From positions 372,001 through 436,000 of the forward strand of contig CAWUHX010000045.1 in assembly GCA_963922205.1 (NCBI GenBank): DNA of 64,000 nt. The letters run 5' to 3'. The notes under the pieces were generated by a model. It worked only from the letters and a program-made list of their open reading frames with translations, made no database searches and was not told the DNA's origin. Of this stretch, positions 1-18,287 are shown in pieces; positions within the stretch are counted from its first letter, which is position 1, and every line of letters begins with the position of its first letter. Both the position numbers and the translations under genes were made by a program. The DNA comes from Romanomermis culicivorax. Taxonomy: Eukaryota > Nematoda > Enoplea > Mermithida > Mermithidae.

Positions 1-457
1 ATTTTTCAAGTAAAATTCTAGAAATTACGACTTTTGAACACAAAATTCAAATCTAATTCTTGAAATAAACGTTCGTAAAATTGATTTTCCAGCGTCGCAG
101 AATATCAATAACCCAAAAAATTTTTCCGGCGCTTAGCGCTGGAAAGATTAACATCCCTTTTGGGTTCTCACTTGTCATCATAGAGGACTTGACCATCGAT
201 TTCTCATGTAATTCAAAGTCATTATGCTTTTGGATTGTTTGCTTGAAAGTTTGTTCCAATGCTTGTAGATTAAACTTTGAACTCGAAAATTTCAATTTTT
301 TCCTCAATTTTAATGAATTAACGGGTCTGAAAACACCAGAAGGCTTGAAAAAGCTCAAAAACACGAGCATTTTTAAGCGACTTCGGGAAAATGGGGAAAG
401 AAATTTCGATCCCTTTCCTCATTTGGGGAAAAGGCCCGGGGGAAAAAAAACAGTGAT
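1..457. repeat. Interspersed repeat R1, copy 1
   Basis: This stretch is almost the same as 31875-32348: the same order of motifs (TTCTAGAAATTACGAC, the GGCGC hairpin at 126-142, TGGGTTCTCACTTGTCATCA, GGCCCGGGGGAAAA) in the same orientation. Copy 2 has a small insertion near 32236-32255. Copy 1 probably begins before the window. Open frames in it are shared by both copies, have no recognisable domain and are treated as non-coding. Confidence 0.8.
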
Positions 458-874
458 CACAACATGAACAACGCGCACGGGATCCTGGTGGATACCGTAC
501 AGTCACGACTTTCAGCATAGTAAACTGCATGAAGCTAAACCTGCGCACATTGTGTCAGAATGCCACACTAAGTAGCTTATCCATGTCAGTCAAATACGCC
601 TCAGCAACGCAAGAGAATGTTGGTGCTTATCTTTTCTCGTACAACCCTACTGTAGAGATGTTCGAAAAAGTCCCTATTTGTTTTTACTGTGCCGAGCAGT
701 GGTTTTTTCATATCTACAAAAGCCACTTGAGTAATGATACGCAATAGCCTCAGTTTTAGGGAACTTTAGGATGATTTACGCTATTTGCTAATTGTAGAGG
801 AATTATTTGGCGAGGTCGCCTCGACACGTCACGAATGATTTTGATTCTATAGCTTCGGAAAACACATACATAAG
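458..874. other. Intergenic, nothing recognised
   Basis: This lies between repeat R1 and the 3' end of the minus-strand helical-protein gene. Only one short open frame (529-747) occurs, with no recognisable domain. Confidence 0.5.
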
Positions 875-880
875 TTTATT
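875..880 (-). terminator. Poly(A) signal AATAAA for the helical-protein gene
   Basis: A canonical AATAAA on the minus strand lies about 24 nt beyond the TGA stop at 904-906. It fits as the cleavage and polyadenylation signal of this gene. Confidence 0.55.
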
Positions 881-903
881 GGTATCAATTTAGTGTGTGA
901 AGA

Positions 904-6808
<5,905 letters not shown>

Positions 6809-9800
6809 CTGGAAAGAACGACATATAGAGTTTCAAATAACGCAGCATCACAAGAGATCAGGAAATCAATTTGGATAATCTTGAAATGATTGAAGAGAGT
6901 AATCATAAAGGACCCTGTATCACGAAGTAAAAATTTTATTGATTAGAGTCAACGAGCCTTCCATAATTTCGAATAAATGTTTAGGTGCGATATCGATGCA
7001 TCGTATAGCCAAAAACAAATTTAGTTAGTCACCATCGCAACAGGTCTCTGACATGTTATGTCAGAGATTTGTTGCTCTGATATGATATGTTAATCAGTCT
7101 CTAATATGTTATTGGGGTTCTAAAAATTTTCTTTGTGGATAAGATTTACATTTTCAAAAGAAAAATCAGACTTCTAAAATACATTTTGGAACCCTGTGCA
7201 ACTAAAGCTTTTCTCTTACAGCCGTTTTTCATCTACTCTATTATTGACACGTGGAATCGTCACAGTAGTTCCGTTTAGCAGTGCAGGAGTCAAAATACAA
7301 ACCAAACTGAATTTAAACGTCACTAGCTTGGTAGATCTTCGTGAAGTGTGAGCAATTCAACTAAATAAATATTACAATTTTTAACCGAAAATTACCAACT
7401 AAAAATAAGAGGAATTGCTTACAGAGTTCACAGAATATGTGAAACACTTGTAAATTAAGTTACAGACATTTAACTTTCAGCGGAGCATGCGCACGTCATC
7501 AGGTTCACGAGAAACCAATTTGATAAGTAATTCTACCTATTTGACCACTTGAGGATCACATTGGTATAAAACCACCTGGAACTGTTGGAAAATCTAAAAA
7601 AGCGGATTTTTGAATTATTTCAGAAGTTTGTGTTTAGAATCCAAATTTTGAAAATTTTACGGTGCATTCGATATTCCAGAGCAAGCTGAGTATGTTACAC
7701 TATTCGTTCATCCCGTTGGCCCCCATTGCACCAAAACTGCATAAAATTTTTCAATCATAGTGATTTCCCTTGAATAAATACCGGAACCCTTCCCGCATGG
7801 TTTTTTTACTCGATTAGGATTCAACTTGACGCATTCTGACTACAGCAACCAAAATCTGCCGACTTCCTGAATTTTTGGGAGATGGGGCCGTACTTAATCC
7901 GTACAATTGCAAGCCATGATTATGCAGAACTATATGCAACAGGAGTCACTCGTTTTCCATGTAGATGTAGATGGGTTTGTTGGTGGGATCCCAACACCCT
8001 ATTTAAATATAGCGTATAGTCAACGAGTTCCTGATCAATATTTGAAAGTTCCACACGGATACTGCATGAAGCCATCCAACAGGCAGTCTGCATGGGGTCG
8101 AGCTCTCAACTCACAGGAACGTGTATGAGTCTTAAGCAAAAATACTCTCAATGTCTGTAACAAATTGGTGGAAAAAATATCCGATGTGCATTGTGCGGAC
8201 CAGAGCACATAGCCAGTGAACTTTTCCGCGTATAGGAATAGTTTTTATTATCTTTTGTTCTTTTTCTAACTTTTCTATTTTTTTACGTTCTACCTTTCAA
8301 AGTAATCTCAATCTTCGTTTATTTAGTTTTTCAATGTCAATCTTTTGTGGTCAGAAAATGTTGATGTTTGACTATTCCAGTATACACAAGTTGGTTCGTC
8401 GGTCCAGAGTTTTTTCGTGCATTTTTCATTTCAGAGACAAAGTGAGCTCAAAACCGTCGGCGATTCCAATTGCGCTTTTACGTCTATGGATCTACGATCC
8501 ATTTATTCGATATTAGTATAGGCTGGTGTCGCTTCCGAATGGACCTAGTGCTTCGTAGCCCCACCAGCCAACAACAGATGCCTTTATCCCCGAACATAGA
8601 ACTGCATTTTCAGTGAGCTCCGACTCCTGCCATATCTTTCCTATGTACACTCAATGAAATGCAGCCGGTTCTTGTTAAAGAAGGACCTTTGGAAGGACCT
8701 TTGAGGGCAGGATAGACTTCAGGGTAAAATAACCAGTATGAATATTTAAAAACTGGTTGATCTATCGTTTTCATACCTCATTATTCTTTGCACAGAATCC
8801 CAAAGACCATGGAACTGAGGAGTAATAATCTTTCGCGGCCATTTTCCGTCTTACTTTAACGGTCCATCTTACTCTGGTATTTCAGCACTCATTCTAATCA
8901 TTTAATTAAGACACGATTTCTGAGAGATTCGACCTTCCCAATGAACAGAATCATGTCAAAATAAGATATTTTGGGTAGTTTCGTGCGCTAAGTTTCGTTC
9001 TATCCTTAGTTTTGCTTTAAAATAAAAATTACAATAGACCAAAGTTGGAAAATTGATGTCTTTTGGCGTTTTTCAGTGGTCTTGCTAGCCAAGCGATATT
9101 TAAGGATTGGAGTGATTTTAGGATATTTTTAGGAATATTTATTTTACACAGGAATGTATAGGCTATCTTTTGATGTAACATTTACAGCAAATTATCGCAT
9201 ATTACATTTTTTTGAGAATTTAAAGTGTCGAAAATGAGCCGTTAAAATTAGAAAAATTTTGTTCATCAGCACTCCCAAACGCTTTCCGATCGGATGCTGC
9301 AGAATTTTATTTTTTTATTTTATTGCTCGTGCATTCTTACTGGATTTGAAATTTTCATCATAAGATTTTTGTACCGTTTGGGGAGAAAAGTAGGAATCGC
9401 TCAGAAGTCACCGTATTTTCCAGGCGGCCCTTTGTCTACCCTTTGCGATGCATTCATTATCAGTGCTATGGAAGTATCAAATAACTAACAGGCTATAGTT
9501 TGATGTACTAATTATTTCATTTATAATCCTTACAATCTGCAAGAAGGTTTAAACTGAAAAGAGCAAAAACACAAAAAAGAAAAAACATAAAACACAAAAA
9601 AGGAAAAAGAAAAGTCCTTTTAAGGATCACTCTCCAGGACCTTCACTTACGTCTTTTTCTTCTTGAGTTCACACATACATCATCATCATCATCGTGCACC
9701 GTTTTGGGAACTGTGGAGATTTGCACATACTGCACCATCATTCAGATCTCTTCTCGAGTATGGATAAATGCCCAACCAATAATGTTCTGTGGATACAAGA

Positions 9801-10077
9801 TGTGCCTTTGCCTAATACATAGGAAAAAAATGTGGCTCGAATTCCCGATAAATTTTTATTGATCTATGGGTTTGATTGTTGCAGAACGAAGCGCTTCAAA
9901 TGAAAAATCGAAAATTTCGAAAATTTTCATTAAATTTCAGAAATCGAGCGATTGCTTTAAAATAATTTGCAGGTAAACGACAAGAGTAGAGTACTTCAGA
10001 CGCCCTTTGCTACATTGAAAAAGCGCTTCAGTGTACTGTTGATCCATTTTAGTCTGGCTAACAACACGTGGTGTGAA
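6809..10077. other. Intergenic; missing 5' exon of the helical gene may lie here
   Basis: No protein-coding exon is recognised. Short frames have no domain. A perfect hairpin TCTCTGACAT-GTT-ATGTCAGAGA is at 7045-7067, a CAT microsatellite near 9678-9690 and an A-rich low-complexity run at 9555-9615. The initiating exon of the minus-strand gene ending at 6808 should lie upstream in this span or beyond. Confidence 0.4.
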
Positions 10078-10206
10078 ACAGGGTGTCTCAAACTGTAGAG
10101 CCCTTTCCCACAACTATAACATAGGCTGCGGCCAGACAGTCGACATTTGTCTTGTAACATTAGACTCGCAGCGAGTTTTTGTTGCATCTCCTTTGAGACA
10201 CCCTGT
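10078..10206. mobile_element. Short MITE with ACAGGGTGTCTCAAA termini
   Basis: The 129-bp segment begins ACAGGGTGTCTCAAA and ends with its exact inverse TTTGAGACACCCTGT. The interior carries no coding signal. Perfect 15-bp terminal inverted repeats on a 129-bp unit are the hallmark of a miniature inverted-repeat element. No target duplication longer than about 2 bp was evident, so the superfamily is not assigned. Confidence 0.7.
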
Positions 10207-11045
10207 TGCATAGCCACTCTAAACAGATCGATGAAATATTACCAGTCATTCGACTTACATCTTCTCTTTTCATTCTTTTAATCTGAACGTTCTCAATGTT
10301 TCCTGCGCACCCCTACTAATATATTTAGTGGCATTAAACAACATTTTTGTATCAATTTTCAGAACGTACAGGCACTACAGCACCCAAATGAGTACACACA
10401 TATGATTGAAATTTAAATACAATTTGTTGGACATTTGCTACATATGTTAGACATTAGCTACTGACATGATGACAAAAATTCTGCAGCATATGGGAAGGTG
10501 CCCAAAAAAGGCTTCAACAATATTTTCGATTTATTTTGACTTCCTTTTTCACACCACAAAATAGCATACAAAGTGTAAACTGAGGGATTGGAGTTTTTTT
10601 CTTCATATCTCAATATAGAGCATAGTCGTCTACATATAATGAACAATTGGCTAGAGAAAGTCGTCTTTCCTGAGCTGTGATATTCTGAAACATGAATACG
10701 AACTAAAAAATGTTTAAAAAACGTAAAAATTTCAAACTTTCTGGCACTTTGGAGGCGATTACCACCACATTATTTTATTGCTTTCATAGTCAATTCTGTT
10801 CAACTTTATGACTAGTACTTATGTTAGTACTTAACATACCGTAAGTAAGGCTCAATTTAAAGCAAAATAACAGCGAAATACTTTGCATTTTCTAAACCAG
10901 CACGAAGTTGAACAAAATCATATCTGGCACGAAAAATGTTGACTTAGGCTTAGACTAAAGCTTAGGCGTAGGTTATTCAGGTTAGCATGAGCTATTTATA
11001 GCCATTATGGTAGTGTACTGAGCGTAAAATTTGCGTAGAAAAATC
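10207..11045. other. Intergenic, nothing recognised
   Basis: No exon or known repeat was identified, apart from a degenerate CTTAGGCTTAGACTAAAG run near 10946-10970, which contains TTAGGC-like units. Confidence 0.4.
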
Positions 11046-11150
11046 GCCGAAGTAAGACGTGTGCCAAGGTAAGATGGTGCCAAAGCAAGACACAACTTGG
11101 GCGCCAAAAACAGGCACCAAACTTAGACAGGTGCCAAAATGGGACGGGCA
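11046..11150. repeat. Degenerate GTGCCAAA short tandem repeat
   Basis: About six imperfect units of 15-16 bp, of the form GGTGCCAAANNRRGAC, follow each other (for example GGTGCCAAAGCAAGAC and AGGTGCCAAAATGGGAC). It looks like an old minisatellite. It is distinct from the GTGCCAATTGGCAC repeat at 16.6-20.8 kb. Confidence 0.6.
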
Positions 11151-12139
11151 ACAAGTTGTGATACAATCGGATTATTGCTGACATCAGAAACTGGACATCC
11201 ATGTTAGAAGCTGTCTGGACACGCCGTTTTCGGAGCGACGCTGTGTAGTTCAGAGTAAGGAGAGTGGACCTCGAACATTAAAATTATGGTTCTGCTCAAA
11301 GTGATAAAGTGAATTTTTCCTCGAAAGGCTCTTAGAGCCAAGAAGTGTTTCAAGATCCAGACACGTTCATGGCCGTAGAAAGGATTCTACACGATGAAGA
11401 ATGTTGACTTATCGTAATTGAACGTGGCAAGCCCATGTTTCTTCAAAAAGATGTTTCAGAAAAAAACTAAAATATACGACAAATTTCGTCTAAAACACGA
11501 AATGTCAACAATCACTGTTTTCTTAATTTCTTGCTCCCTCTGAACTAGATCTCATAAACCATTTTTACTTTGCCGTCCACTTTCATCATACATTTTGTCC
11601 TTCTCCTGGCATCAACTACAGTGAAATTTTTCTATATGAAATTTATATGCACATGACTTCAAATGTAAAAAAATGGTAAACCAATAGCATTCTAACTCCC
11701 GACCGATTCAAAACTTCTGCCTCTCACACTAGCTAAAAAATGGTGAGGGAGACATAGTAATAATCTCGACATTAAGCTCGTTATAGTCCTGATGACATTC
11801 AAATCATACCGAACTTTAGATCAAACCGAGTCGTATTTTTGTTCGAGACTATCAAGAGCTCGAGCTTAGACCCTTTTAGTGCAACTGGGCCTTGGTTACT
11901 TATGGAGTGAATTCCATAGGATATGTTATATAAAATGAGTGAATTAAACATATCTTACACAATCGATTTAGTTCTAAGAAGACTTTGCGCTGTAGCCTTT
12001 TCTAAAAAAATTGAGTGGGATTTCATGTTTCGATAAAAGTAAAAGTCTCACTTTCGATAAAAGTAAAAGATGTGTAAACTGCATAGAACTTAACACATTG
12101 TAAACATAGTGTAAAGTGAACATTTCTTTTGATTTCCCC
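11151..12139. other. Intergenic, nothing recognised
   Basis: This is AT-rich sequence before the minisatellite. No exon, RNA gene or repeat could be supported. Confidence 0.35.
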
Positions 12140-12955
12140 ATGATTAGGAATCCGTCAACCCAAAAACCGCAGAAATACCTTTGTTCACACAGAAGAATTT
12201 TTTGTGTGAACTGACTGCGTCCATTGAATTCCCCATGGGCAGAAACCTCTTCCTCCAAAAATTGGAGGTATATTTTTGTATACACTCAATATAATTTTGT
12301 GTGTAAATTGATCGCATTCATTAAATTACCGTGGTCGAAAACCCCTTCCACAAAAAATCAAGAAAATGCGCTTGTTTACTGACGGGATAATTTTTTCGTG
12401 TAAAGTGACCGCATTCATTGAATTGCTCGTGGTTCGAAACTCCTTGCCCTAAATTATCACGAAAATATGCTTGTTTACATTCGAGATAATTTTTCGTGTA
12501 GAACGACCGCGTTCATCGAATTCCCAATGGTCAAAAACCCCTTTCTCCAATAACTCAGGGGAGTACCTTCATTTACATTAATGATGATTTTTTGTGTAAA
12601 GTGACTGCATCCATTGAAGTAGTTTCGGTCGAAAAGCCTTTCCACAAAATTATCACGAAAATACGCTTGTTTACACCCTAGATAATTTTTTGTGTAAAGT
12701 GACCGCGTCCATCGAATTCCAATGGTCGAAAACCCCTTCCTCCAAAAATTCACGGAAATACGCTTCTTTGCACCCGGGATAATTTTTTTGTGTAAAGTGA
12801 TTGCATTCGTTAAATCCCACGTGGTCGAAACCTCCTTCCACAAAAAAATCACGAAAATACGCTGGTTTACACCCGGAATAATTTTTCGTGTAAAGTGACT
12901 GGGTCCATCGAATTCGCTTCGGTCGAAAACCCTTACACTAAAAATCACAATAACT
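12140..12955. repeat. Minisatellite, about 8 copies of a ~98-bp unit
   Basis: The anchor TTTTTxGTGTAAAGTGACCGC recurs near 12206, 12297, 12394, 12493, 12590, 12688, 12786 and 12885, a spacing of 91-99 bp. Each unit also carries TCCATyGAATTCC, GGTCGAAAACCCCTTCC and TCACGAAAATACGCTTGTTTACA in the same order. Units differ by point changes and small indels. Open frames across the array are by-products of the repeat. Confidence 0.9.
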
Positions 12956-13494
12956 CTATTGGTTCAATTGAAAGGGCACCGTAGTGCATAATTCTGCAAA
13001 AATTATTTTTTTTGAAGCCGTAAGTTTAAATAACAAAATTGTCAAATTTCGCGTTTTCCGGGACTTTGGACCACCATATAATTGAATTGGAGCCATATTT
13101 ACAAAAAATAAAAAATCGCATTTGAGATTGCGCCCCCAAGATGCTTAGGCCCAAGTATGAAACTGGTGGGGCCTTAAAAAGTGCGTTTTTCGCATGATTT
13201 TTGGGGCCCCACCGAGCACCACTTACAGATAGAGACGAAATGACGAAAGCCCCCCCCCCATAGTTTGCCCCTATGCCCGAAATTATGAAAAAAACCCGAA
13301 GTTCTAGCTCTTACCGTTTTGACGCTAGGGTGGATGGATATGAAATTTGGGGGCCAAGTATGTTATAGGTTGGCGCTAACGCGCCACCTATGATACATAT
13401 CATCGTTTTCAGCCGTGTCTGGCGAATAGACAAATATCCTAGATATCACAAATAAAGTATACCGATAGTAAATTCATGAGATAAATCACACTTC
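12956..13494. other. Intergenic, nothing recognised
   Basis: No gene was seen. A run of nine or more C occurs near 13250-13259. The stretch ends at the MITE at 13495. Confidence 0.35.
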
Positions 13495-13743
13495 TATAGT
13501 CTGTTTTTCTTGAAATGCTTCTAAATAATACGAGTGGAAAGCAAGTAGTATTTCACATTTTCGTGATTTGCTGACGAACAATATATCATATAGGTCCGGA
13601 AATTTCTGAGCATACTGAGCTCACCTTTAACTATTTTTCGAGTGAAAAATTTTACGGTAAAAGCTCTATGTAAACGATTTTGGCTACAGTACTGATTTGT
13701 GTCACTTTTCTATTTGGAAGCATTTTATAAAAAACAGACTATA
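13495..13743. mobile_element. Full-length TATAGTCTG MITE (249 bp)
   Basis: It starts TATAGTCTGTTTTTCTTGAA and ends with the near inverse TTATAAAAAACAGACTATA; the inverted repeats continue inward as ATGCTTCTAAAT and ATTTGGAAGCAT. TA at both ends fits a TA target duplication, as in Tc1/mariner-type elements. There is no coding capacity. A second full copy lies in opposite orientation at 50317-50566. Confidence 0.85.
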
Positions 13744-15068
13744 GATTCAGTACGAACTGATATTCGTCATTGTTTGTGTAAATGCTAGTCGTCCTGATCC
13801 CATATTTTTTCTCTCATTTAAAGTTTGCCTTATCAACGTAGCAAGATGGCATGATCTTTGACTGATGTTGTACCATATCCATTTCAAATGCCCTTACCAT
13901 TTCGAGACTGTCTTTTGGTTCGATAATTCGGAATGGCATCGTCGAGTACTAAATCGAAAATAGAATTTTCAATCGAAATTTGGTACAAACACGAAAATAA
14001 CAGAAACTTGATCATGCGCGGCATTGCGAGCTGAAAAAATTTAAAAGCAAACTAAGCTATTCCATAGTCTAACGTTGATGCATACTAGCAGATAAAATTT
14101 CCGTTATGACGCTGCAGGTCTGGTTAGATTTTTCGCCATTATGGTCACACGAACCAGATTCCTTCAAAATAAATGAAAACAATGAGCAACAAAGTAAACA
14201 TAAAATAAAAAATTAGCAGAATTAATCTGACAAACAAAATTTTAAATAGATGAAACTGTACAATTTCTCATAACACCAACGCATCAAATTTGAAAGTTTT
14301 GCCGTTTTGAAAACATAATCATTTTCGCAACGATAAGGAATGATTCAATGGATAGTTTTTGCGATAGGGATAACGTTGTGAATGTTCCATGAAATAATAT
14401 GGAATGAATCATATCAAATGAAAAACTAAATGTAAGGTTGGAAACAAGAAGTACAAGTGTACTTCACAACAAAAAATTGTTGATTTTGATTACTCCTACT
14501 GCAAGTTTCTTTCATAGCAGAATTAATACGAAACCCTTGACTTAGACCAGTCTTTGATGTTAAATTTGGAGCGAAATCAAAGATCAATGTCTCGGATAAT
14601 CCGATTTTGCAATTTCGGTCAAAGTATTGTTTGCTAAAAAATTTTTAACTTATTGTTCGTGCTGCTATTTCAAATGGACGTAATTTCAACCTGTTCTGGT
14701 GTAAAGAAGTATCATGATGGTGGCGTGAAAAATTAATTCAAAATTAACATGATGGTTGACAAGATCATGCAAAAAACACGGACATAAAAAGAGTACTTCT
14801 GTGAATGAGCAATGGTCATGGCCTACTATGTAATTTCAGCTCATGAGTTGATAGGCTTGCGGAATGAATGCTCCCGATATGGCTTCGAACTATTGAACAA
14901 TCCACGAAATATTGGGAGATTAACTTCGTGGATGGTTATCCGAAAAAAGAGGAGAAAAAGCGAGTTCTGATGATGCCGATCAGTGATGATTAATCTTTCT
15001 TGATGTGCCCATACTGTACTAAGTATTCTTGCGTTTCTGGGAAGTGATATTATTTCTTCGATGGCCAC
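13744..15068. other. Intergenic, nothing recognised
   Basis: AT-rich sequence with only short domain-free frames. No RNA gene or repeat was identified. Confidence 0.35.
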
Positions 15069-15371
15069 CATACATGCACAGAATTGAAATTCGAATAGGG
15101 GTTCAGCCTAGACAGGGGGCGGCATAAAAATTTTTTCTTGATAGGAAAAAAATGATCTTCTAACATCTGAGCAGCATATTCCTCCATCTATATTAGTCAA
15201 ATATGTGAAACTATTCGCTTGGTCAGCACTTTTTAAAGTTTTAAGGTTACTTTTTTAGAATTTAGTATAGTATATCCTCCTGATTAATGCCGGTGGTTGA
15301 ATCTGCTGGGGATCAGTCCAAATCTGCTGAGGTTCACAGCCCCAAATCTGTGGTCCGGACCCGCATGTATG
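15069..15371. mobile_element. CATACATGCAC-ended element, left copy
   Basis: The segment begins CATACATGCACAG and ends GCATGTATG. Its outer part (15069-15265) is an inverted match to the outer part of the right copy (about 15825-16044), including ACAGGGGG, TCTAACATCTGAG and CTTTTTAAAGTTTT. No convincing target duplication was found (flanks ATGGCCAC and ATGAACAC agree at 6 of 8 positions). Confidence 0.6.
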
Positions 15372-15620
15372 ATGAACACTCCATCAAACAAAATTGATGA
15401 GAGGTAAGGCTATAGTTCATTAATTTTGGAATGAGACCCAAAACATAACAGTGAAATGCGTTTGCAAACGAAAAAAGCCGAAACTTAAGCTGAACATGTG
15501 CATGTACATGTACCAAAAAACTTGCTATCTTTTTCTCTAAAGTTGCAGGTCTATCTGTTGCAGTCAATCTGCGGAAAAGTTGTCCGCGATTGCAAATTGT
15601 TTTACTCTACGTCTTAACAT

Positions 15621-16044
15621 CATACATGCACCTGGGGGGAGGGGTTGGGGGTTTGACCACCAGCAGACTTTGATTGACCCCCAGCAGATTATGGCTGACC
15701 GCCAGCAGATTTGACTACCCCAGCAATGATCGCGGAGATAACGAAGGAAAATGAGTAAGAGAGAAGAGAAAGTCGTCGTATAAATGGAAATGATGCTTTA
15801 GTTAAACAATATTTTTAAGCAAAGCATACTTGATTCTAAAAAAGTAACATAGAAACTTTAAAAAGTGTTGTCAAAGCAAATAATTTCACATATCTGACTA
15901 ATATATAGGTCGACGAATATGTTGCTTGGATGTTAGAAGACCTTTCTAAGACCTTTCTTTTCGTTATCAAGAACGAAAAAAAATTCTATTCCCACCCCCT
16001 GTCCTGACTGACCACCAGCCGAATTTCTATGCTGTGCATGTATG
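15621..16044. mobile_element. CATACATGCAC-ended element, right copy (inverted)
   Basis: It begins CATACATGCACCTGGGGGG and ends GCTGTGCATGTATG, so it has the same termini as 15069-15371 in opposite overall orientation. Inside, CCAGCAGATT/CAGCAGACTT recurs three times (15660-15712); the left copy has the inverse AATCTGCTGG. The two copies face each other across a 249-bp spacer. Confidence 0.6.
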
Positions 16045-18026
16045 ACTATGACGCGACATTTTTAAGGTGAATCGCAAAAATTTCAAGGTGCATCACAACA
16101 AACACGGGGTCATGTCGACGGAGATTAAAATTTTTTGAACGAATCGGAATGGATTTCTGAAGTCAGGATTTACTGGAGGAGGACGCCCTTATTTTGACGT
16201 GGTTTGTCGAAACGGGAGTCATCTTTTCCGATAGACATGTTTGTATAAGTTAAAAGAAATGTTTGTCAAGATGTTTCTCTAGAAAAATTAAAAATGCTTG
16301 TTTATGCATAAAAAATGCAGAAATTAATTTTTGTCGCTTTTCCAGCCGAAGAAATCAAAAATTTGAAGTCGTATTCCGGCCGAATCCCACTCAGATTTCT
16401 CCAGGCATTCAAAATCTATTATTTTAAGAAAGTAATTAATAATTAGAAATTGTCTAAAATATTTAGAATGTGAAGCTGATTTCGGCAAATTTTTCCCCTT
16501 GTGCATACATCGCAGCAATGGCTTTTAATTGTTTTTGAAGAGCAGTATAAGCTAGTTATTTAAAACTTTAATCGAAAAATTGGAAAACTGTACTCTCGAC
16601 GACGTGCCCCTGGAGCACAAAACAGTCCTTTTCAGTGTTTTTTTTGTGCCAAAACATGGTTTCTGGCACAAAAAAATTTGGAATGGCACAAAAAATTTTA
16701 AGCGTTTGTACCAATTGGCACATATTTTTTGGCAGGTCAAACATTAAATTTCCTTGATTTTTTGACGTTTTAGGGGCTGAAAACGCAAAAAATTTTCGGC
16801 GCTCTGCGCCGAATCAATGAATATAATATTTCCTACTCGTATATTTGACCCGAACGCGAACTATTTCTCTTTGAACAGTGTATTAGTATCGTTGCAGCAA
16901 ACTTTACAGGCTGTCAAGACTGATGAGTGAAAAGAAATTCTGAATATTCTCTCTTCATTCAGTCAGATTCGGATTTAAAACTGAAATTGTTACTTTTTGT
17001 GTTTGATTGATTCAAATAGAAAAATCGATAATCGTTCATAATGGCACAATGTTTCGATCGAAAATTAAGACGATTTTCGAATTTTTTTTCTCTAGTCTTT
17101 ACATGGTTGTTGAATACACATAACATAGATATTCGTTCGTAGTCGAAAATTGAATCAATTTGAACTTCCTGAACAATTCTAGAGCTATATGTAAATTGTC
17201 TCAGCATTTCATTTCTTTTTGGGATTTCGTGAACCATTTTGTTGCACAGTTTTTTCTCTTCTCACTGACATGGTTAGCTGAGCTGAGAAATAGGTCGGGC
17301 ACAATTTTTAGAAAAAATTAATGCGTTAAACAATAACTTTTTATCAAACTTTTGGCCTAAAACTTTTCCGCAGTTTTCAGTATGTCTCTAGTAAAAAAAA
17401 TTTTTTGTGCCATTGGCTAGGGATGGGCCGGGTATCCGGATCCGGATCCCGATCCGCGGATATCCGCCTAAATTTTAGGATCCGATCCGGATCCACTAAA
17501 CCAGCTTTTTTTGGATCCGGATCCGATCCGGATCCGCCGAACCAAATTTTTTAAGATCCGGATCCGCTGTTGTCAATGATTAAGATCCGGTCATAATCGG
17601 AACTTTATTCATTATTATTCTCATAAAATTTTGCAGTATTAGAAAACACCAGAAATTTTCCGGCGCTTCGCGCCGGATTAAATAATTCTTTGCAATACTA
17701 TTTTTCAACAAATAGTGCTTCCTGGAGAAAAAATTTCCAGTAAAGGAAAAAATTTTAGCGGTCCTCCTGTAGGGAAAAGGCGAATTTTGGTCCATTTCAG
17801 AACGTCAAAATCTACTCCAACTTTTTTGCAACTTAAATTTTAAACATGAAGCCGAGTTTGAATTGAGAAGCATCATGGAACTAATTTTCAGAAATTTCAG
17901 GTTTAAAGTGAAGTTTTTCAGATTTATGAAAGTTGTGAGTATATTTTCTTAATTTCTAAGATGATTATGAAGGACGGGAACTCGAGTGCTATTAGGAAGA
18001 AACTATGTGCGAAAATACATAAAAGA

Positions 18027-18287
18027 TCATGGTTTTTTCAGTGTACAACAAAAAATTTCTTCGTACAAAGACTTTTTGGCCAATCGTTTTACAGGTACAA
18101 AGAGGCTTGTACACAAAATCACTGCAATGGTAGCAAAATTATACTTGAGAAACAGTAATTTTTCAACAGTACCACTCTTCAAACGATTTTTGGTAGGATC
18201 ATAAATTTGACCAGCACCACTAAATAGCTGTTCATAGGGGACACTTTTCGCTGGTGCTAATTTAAGTTTACTTTCTGCATGAAGCAA
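18027..18287 (-). pseudogene. hAT transposase C-terminal (dimerisation) fragment
   Basis: The first half of this frame has the hAT dimerisation signature: PAKSVPYEQLFSGAG, then DPTKNRLKSGTVEKLLFLKYN, matching the family pattern P-xx-S-xx-E-R-x-FS-xx-G followed by NRL..xxVE.L.FLK. The second half is unrelated tail sequence. It lies downstream of the BED finger on the same strand, inside the hAT element. Confidence 0.8.

Noticed and set aside
12140-12955. CRISPR-like array of regular repeats
   Set aside because: The ~98-bp units are continuous tandem copies with no unique spacers, in an animal-type genome.
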